Of a stretch of DNA of 64,000 nt, positions 59,401 to 64,000 are shown piece after piece. Within the stretch, counting starts at the first letter, position 1. Each line of letters begins with the position of its first letter. Source of the DNA: Amyelois transitella (lineage: Eukaryota; Arthropoda; Insecta; Lepidoptera; Pyralidae); NCBI RefSeq assembly GCF_032362555.1, contig NC_083515.1, positions 9,521,001-9,585,000 on the forward strand, given 5' to 3'. Position numbers and translations under genes: made by a program. The notes under the pieces are model-generated. The model saw only the letters and a program-made list of their open reading frames with translations, was not told the origin of the DNA and searched no databases.

Positions 59401-62400
59401 TTTTTTTTTTCAAAAAATTGTCGCTTTAACAGGAGATGAAAGTTTGAATGCAAAATCAATAATGTTACCCGTACGAAGCCAGGACGGATCGCTAGTCAAA
59501 CATAAAAGTTTATGCTTAAACATCACTTCTTATAATAATCTTGTAAGAAAACATTATTAGTAAACCATATTTACTAACTACCCTCACCTTAATAGACGTA
59601 AGCAATAATGGCGTAGGTCCTTGAGTACATTATAACCCGAGTTGAATGAATGGCATTCGCAGCTTCAAAAAGACATCAACTTTAACAGTGAGGTTCAGTC
59701 GCCTTGAGCTGAGGTCTTGCTACAAATCTATTAATATTAGATGCAAAGCGACTTGATTGTAGAAAAAAAAACGAACAAAACTTACTTCATTAGAAGAGGG
59801 CGGTGACGGCGTAGGGGCGGCCCTAGAGTGCACTATGACGGAGTGGGGCGACACCGGCGACGGCACCAGCCGCTCCAGCAGCGCGTCCACCCGGGCGTGC
59901 GGCGCCCGGGGCTGCGCCCTCGCTATGAGGCTGTTGATGGTGGGCGCGTCGCGCACCGACAGCGAGGGCGCCGCCGACCCGTTGCTGGGCGCGGGCGCGG
60001 CTCGGGAGCCCAGGGACAGGTCCACGCCGACACGCGCGTAGCTCAGCAACTCTTCGGGGCGTAGTTTCTCTGCGGGCAAAGATTTTGATGTTGTACCGTG
60101 ATATATTGATGTCAAACTTGGTTTGAATTAAGTTTTTAGTTCACAAAGTTATTCTTATTACAGTATGGCACGCTACCCAGGCAGTTCAAAGGTTTCAAGG
60201 CATTGTTTGCACATGTATGAAACATGAACCTAGTGTTTCAACGAGTGACACTATAAAGAATTTTATATTCTACCATGTTTTAACCGACTTCAAAAAAGAA
60301 GGAGGTTTCATAATTCGATCGTATTTTTTTTATCTAATACAGATCTGGATAAATGTTGTTTCCACAGGTTACAGAATAAAAGCGATCTACACGCAGTCAG
60401 GGCATGATGAGAAACGAACTCTCTGATTGGCCTTGGTCTTGGATATTTATCTATATAAGTATTTATTACAAAAAATTGTATCGTTGAGTTAGTATCTCGT
60501 AACATAAGTTCCGAACTTACTCCGAGGCCAACTGAATCTGTGCAATTTGTCCCGTATATATTTATTATTTATTTATTAAATCTTTTCACTGGTTACCCAT
60601 GTGGAAAACGGTTGTGCTGAACATGTAAATATTAATCTGGAATAGATTTAGATCCCACTTACCTCTGCCAGGGCCCAAATGTGCGTACAAGTCGGCTGGC
60701 GGCAACGCTGAGCCGGCCTTCACGTCGCCTGGCGAGGGCGTATGTCTGCAAGACAAAAATGTTACCATAATAATTACATACATACATACCATATGGTCAC
60801 GTCTATATCCCTTGTGGGGTAGGCAGAGCCAACAGTCTTGAAAAGAGTGATCGGCCACGTTTAGCCATTTGACTTAATGATAGAATTGAGATTCAAATAG
60901 TGACAGGTTGCTAGCCTAACGCCTAAAAGAAGAATCCCCAAGTTTATAAGCCTTTCCCTTAGTAGCCTTTTACGACATCCATGGGAAACAGATGGAGTGG
61001 TCCCATTCTTTTTTGTATTGGTGCTGGGAACCACACGGCATAATTACACTATTCTATGGTAACAGAGTGTGCTGTGAAAGACTATAGCAATTAACAAAGA
61101 TCTTTTAAAAACTATTTTAAGTAACTCTCGGTAAATGAACAACATTAACGCCTATTGTACTTTACAAATTGTAATTGTTACAATAAAAAATAAATAAATA
61201 TTTAATATAGTCACAATTTAGTCACATATTATAGTCTTCCCATTTGTCTGTCTGTATGTTGATAAGATTAGCGCAATCTCGGAAAGTCGTGGACGGATTT
61301 TGTTCCTATTTGAAGCAGGGTTTTCTGAGGACGGTTTGTTTTTTCTATAATTTATATAATATGCCATCCGTGCGAAGTCGGGTCACGAGTTTTTTAAAAA
61401 ACGGTAAAGCAAACCTTTTCTTAAAATTTACCTTTATATGTTGCATAGGTGACTGAGCGATTAATAAGCAATCTAAGATGTATGTAATATTGAAGAAATT
61501 TATGTTATCTTCATACATAAAATCACGCCTCTTTCCCGGAGGGGTAGGCAGAGACTACATCTTTCCACTTGCCACGATCTCTGCATACTTCCTTCTTTTC
61601 ATCCACATTCATTACTCCTTTCATGCAAGTTTTTCTTCAATATTAAGTCGAATCAAAGAAAATTTCAACAAAAACTCTATGAACATCCATGGTGAACCAT
61701 ATTGTCGGTATTAGAAATTTTAAAAAAGGTTCTCACCTCATGTGGTGCTTGTCGGGTGGTGTCGGCGTGTGTCGGTATAACTCAGGCGGCGTCGCAGTGT
61801 GCCTGAACACAGAGTTGCCCGCGTTCTTCATCGCCTGCAATTGCAATAGACCCTACGGTGGTCATATCCGGTGGGTATTATATCCGTCAACACAAAATAT
61901 AAACAAAATATTATTGAACAATATAATACAATAGAAATGCCATATGAATCTTAATCCAATATCCCTGTAAGGGTTGCCGTGGTCAGACCGGAGTCACTTT
62001 ATGTAAAAACCTGACTTATCCAATCGAATTAATGGAAATACTATATTGTTATTATTTGCGGACTTGTAAATTTGTCGAATAAGGCTCAGGATCGAGGAAG
62101 CCGAAATAAACTTTACACTCTGACATCTTACATCACAAGTACTTAATACTTCTATCGTCTTATATTTTTACAAACTATGTTCAATAACTGAAAATAATCA
62201 TATAAAGCGGCTTTGGACCACCAGCGAAATTTAAAGAATAACTTGCAGTCTTCGTAATCAAAGTGGCATAAGCTAATATCATAATTCATTTGGCGTTAAA
62301 TATTTTAAACTTTTACCTTGGATTTATTTTAAAAATTGGTCAGATTCAGGAATTCTTAGCTTAAGTTTAAAAAGTCACCTGTTGTTAGCTACAAATTATT

Positions 62401-63917
62401 GAAATAAACTTTTATGGTCCAGGAATAAGTAAATTAATATCTTCGGTGAGGCTGACAGTACAGTACTCTGTACCGTCATGGTTTTGGTAGCCCATGTAAG
62501 GCTACTGCCTTACATGGGCTACCATGGTTAAAGTAAACTTTTCCTGTATTATGGGAACCAATGACTATGTAATGTGATTATCAAAACACTGTGTGAGCTT
62601 AACTTTTAAAACGTTTTCTTCAAGGTTATTCAGAATAGGACCATTTCTTTTATCTTAATTGCCCAAGGTCCGAATCTGAGGCTTTAAGACAAAATTGTTA
62701 TCATAAAGAGCAACTGTTTTATTGACTCCTTTATTACAATTCCTTAGTAAACAAGGGCCCTTTAGTAGTTTTTGTACGGATGAAAATTATGTTTATAAAT
62801 GTTATGTTATAAGCTAGGCTGCAGACATACACACAAAAAGACGCCAAAGGCGGTAGTAACAGATTTCTTCATAGCTTACGAAACTACCAAAACAAAAGAA
62901 GATCAAGAGTACCGGAAACCTGGAGCTTGCATGAAGAGAGTTATGAATGTGGTGACGCGAAAGAAGTATGCAGAGACTGTGGCAAGTGGAAAGCTGTACC
63001 CTATACCTCTCCTCTCACTCATTATTATTCACCTTATCAGATTTGTTCTGATTTTGATCCACTCTGAAATAATTCCTATTGCGTTATGATCCCCCTGGAC
63101 GAGGCAACACATAAAAATAAAATGGATCCACTAGGTTATCAGAGTTTGGGGATCAGACCCGAATAACTCGCCTCGTAACCATTCTACTAGTCATATTTCG
63201 AGCCCTGTCAGTTCGTATCTAGAGCTTAACAACGGAAACTACGCAATTAACGACCGCTTAATTATTTCCGTGACTATAGACTGCATGTTTATAAATTCTG
63301 TGTGGTTCTAGCCGTATACCACTATTTCTTATGGACGTTGTATTATGTTACCAAGATATGAGACATACAATTAATGCAACAATCATGATCACTTTCTGTA
63401 AAAACCTGACTTACCCAATCCATGATCATGATTTAAGGTTGATTGGTTTAGAGGTGAGAATTTAACCGGTACTCACGCCAGGAGGAAGAAGAGACCCCGG
63501 TGAACAAAAAATTTACTGATAAGTACTTGTGTAGCAGATATACATGGAGAGTGTGGAGGGAAAGGTCGGGGTGGGAAGACCTAGACGAACATATCTTGAT
63601 CAAATTAAGGACGTCCTGGTAAAGGGTCAGGTCAAAAGTACCCGAAACCGCCGAGCTTGCATGAAGAGAGTTATGAATGTGGATGCAGCAAAGGAAGTAT
63701 GCAGGGATCGTGGCAAGTGGAAAGAGGTAGTCTCTGCCTACCCCTCCGGGAAAAAGGCGTGATTTTATGTATGTATGTATGTAAGTACCTGTAAAGGATC
63801 AGGGGGTGAAGGCGCTGGCACATGATAAAGATGGGGGGGCGGAGTCGGCGTGTGCCAGGTGACGCCGCGCTCCGACGCCATGTGAGCTTGGGGCGCGCGC
63901 GCCAACAAGTTCGCCAT
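53443..63917 (-). CDS. TCF20/RAI1-like protein with C-terminal extended PHD module (5'-partial)
   Basis: Twelve exons with consistent phases encode 720 residues: 63917-63789, 61834-61737, 60745-60663, 60069-59786, 59096-58851, 58459-58383, 57971-57754, 57421-57164, 56143-55950, 55183-54903, 53962-53790, 53564-53443. The first visible exon follows an acceptor (TTACAG), so the gene probably begins beyond the right edge; its ATG may be internal. The N-terminal part is low-complexity with repeated HTPTPP motifs, then Pro/Ala-rich and basic clusters (GSKRKRKPE, RKKMARKRAD) like nuclear localisation or DNA-contact patches. The C-terminus is an extended PHD finger of the TCF20/RAI1 type. Vertebrate TCF20 and RAI1 are nucleosome-binding transcriptional regulators; a chromatin role here is inference from homology. 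The gene converges on DPH7. Confidence 0.8.
53592..53750 (-). repeat. Family E retroelement filling the last intron
   Basis: Occupies most of the 225-nt final intron. On the minus strand it runs from GCTGCAGTGTAGTTTGTTCC to AAAATAAATCTATTTTATTC, ending about 28 nt before the acceptor of the terminal exon. Confidence 0.7.
54015..54499 (+). mobile_element. MITE family D, copy 3 (longest)
   Basis: CAGGGCGAC and GTCACCCTG termini with TATA duplications at both ends; no coding capacity. It lies about 53 nt upstream of the 3' splice site of the exon at 53790-53962. Confidence 0.88.
55203..55315 (-). repeat. Family A element, 3' part
   Basis: Reversed partial copy starting with an ATACATACATATATGGTCAC tail about 17 nt upstream of the acceptor of the exon at 54903-55183. 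Confidence 0.6.
55643..55960 (-). repeat. 165-bp direct duplication carrying an exon donor
   Basis: Two units beginning GGCTATACAAAACTTAA, 165 bp apart (55643, 55808), each with CCGAGGCTGAGAAATCCGAC, TCTATGAACAGGCCATAT and TTAGTTATAT. The copy proximal to the exon at 55950-56143 ends at its donor (CAG/GTGGGAAGATA); the distal copy keeps the related CAG/GTGTGAAAATA. Confidence 0.85.
56193..56425 (+). repeat. Family A element, near full length
   Basis: Starts GTGCCGTGTGGTTCCCGGC and ends CCCCGTAAGGGATATAGACG; antisense to the host gene, about 50 nt upstream of an acceptor. Confidence 0.75.
56684..56915 (+). mobile_element. Non-LTR retrotransposon 3' end
   Basis: Carries the C-terminal coding remnant (GLSRYTRRVWRERSE…, MKRVMNVDEAKELCRDRGKW) and a TATGTATG tail. 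Several indels. Confidence 0.7.
57438..57680 (-). repeat. Family A element, near full length
   Basis: Sense to the host gene. Its (ATGT)n tail ends about 16 nt upstream of the acceptor AATCGCAG/AAACC of the exon at 57164-57421. Confidence 0.7.
58100..58360 (+). repeat. Family F element
   Basis: Contains GATCCAATACAGGTTAGG, GCAATGGTTGCGGAGGTCAG and ACCTGACTCACCCAATC; relative of the elements beside the 73-bp and 135-bp arrays. Confidence 0.6.
58605..58830 (-). repeat. Family A element, diverged
   Basis: Reversed copy with TACAGTCACGTCCCTAGTGG and later TTAGTCGCTTTTTACGCC, clearly older than other copies. Confidence 0.5.
59112..59262 (-). repeat. Family E retroelement 3' region
   Basis: On the minus strand it runs from GCTGCAGTGTAGTTTGTTCC to AAAATAAATTTATTATATTC, ending about 16 nt upstream of the acceptor of the exon at 58851-59096, so its tail merges with the pyrimidine tract. 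Confidence 0.7.
60398..60555 (+). mobile_element. tRNA-headed SINE, 5'-truncated
   Basis: Body and 3' end (GGGCATGATGAGAAACGAAC to GCAATTTGTCCCGTATA) without the tRNA-like head. Confidence 0.65.
60777..61040 (-). repeat. Family A element, near full length
   Basis: Sense to the host gene. The tail begins about 31 nt upstream of the acceptor of the exon at 60663-60745; the 5' end is GCTGGGAACCACACGGCA near 61040. Confidence 0.7.
61513..61632 (-). mobile_element. Non-LTR retrotransposon 3' end
   Basis: Reversed fragment from CATACATAAAATCACGCC to ATTACTCCTTTCATGCAAG. Confidence 0.6.
62485..62524. repeat. Perfect 18-bp inverted repeat with 4-nt loop
   Basis: Arm TGGTAGCCCATGTAAGGC, loop TACT, then the exact reverse complement. 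It lies in the intron between the first two visible exons of the TCF20/RAI1-like gene. Confidence 0.85.
63544..63785 (+). mobile_element. Non-LTR retrotransposon 3' end, longest copy
   Basis: An open 72-codon remnant including GVGRPRRTYLDQIKDVL, ACMKRVMNV, CRDRGKWKEVVSAYPSGKKA and a stop, then a TATGTATG tail. The pattern matches the C-terminus of CR1/jockey-type ORF2 proteins: a GRPR..W/Y..QI box, then DR.KW. It is 5'-truncated and not autonomous. A decayed relative lies at 62900-63000. Confidence 0.75.
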
Positions 63918-64000
63918 CTGTAACTGAATGGTCGCAGCTTTTATTTACTGTAAAATTGAATTGCACCTATAAATTGTGTCGTGTAGTTTCCTACACTTTA

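Noticed and set aside
63544..63762. 72-codon frame as a host gene
   Set aside because: It is the C-terminal remnant of a non-LTR retrotransposon that recurs at several other sites with the same tail.

Overview
The window is nuclear DNA from an insect, most likely a moth or butterfly. Coding exons are short and GC-rich. Introns and spacers are AT-rich and packed with short retroelements of a lepidopteran kind: a tRNA-headed SINE, non-LTR retrotransposon 3' ends with TATG tails, and a MITE with TATA target duplications. All gene models were assembled by eye from six-frame translation plus GT/AG splice sites and consistent codon phase; no search was run.

Layout. 1-9.2 kb: AT-rich, no gene I can support. 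11.27-40.01 kb, minus strand: a 24-exon gene for a predicted 1175-residue multi-pass membrane protein of unknown function. 42.58-42.93 kb, plus: CDK2AP1/DOC-1 homologue (116 residues). 47.43-49.71 kb, plus: DPH7 diphthine methylesterase (four exons, 344 residues). 53.44-63.92 kb, minus and running off the right edge: the last 12 exons of a TCF20/RAI1-like protein ending in an extended PHD module. The membrane-protein gene and CDK2AP1 are divergent; DPH7 and the TCF20/RAI1-like gene converge.

The most unusual structure is in the two minus-strand genes. In the membrane-protein gene, exons 4, 14, 15, 16, 17, 18, 20, 21 and 24 each have one or more adjacent partial copies. These range from degenerate relics to near-perfect arrays: 73 bp x 29, 100 bp x 10, 135 bp x 4, 169 bp x 6 and 157 bp x about 4. 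Most copies lie directly 3' of the true exon and carry its 5' splice site, or its stop codon in the terminal exon. The TCF20/RAI1-like gene shows the same habit at its terminal exon and at one internal donor. Some copies form in-frame potential coding sequence. The near-identical arrays must first be cleared of assembly error.

A second pattern is that three of three copies of one MITE, and many sense-oriented retroelement 3' tails, sit about 16-55 nt upstream of a 3' splice site.

The four genes share no obvious pathway: translation-factor modification (DPH7), chromatin (CDK2AP1, TCF20/RAI1-like) and an unassigned membrane protein.
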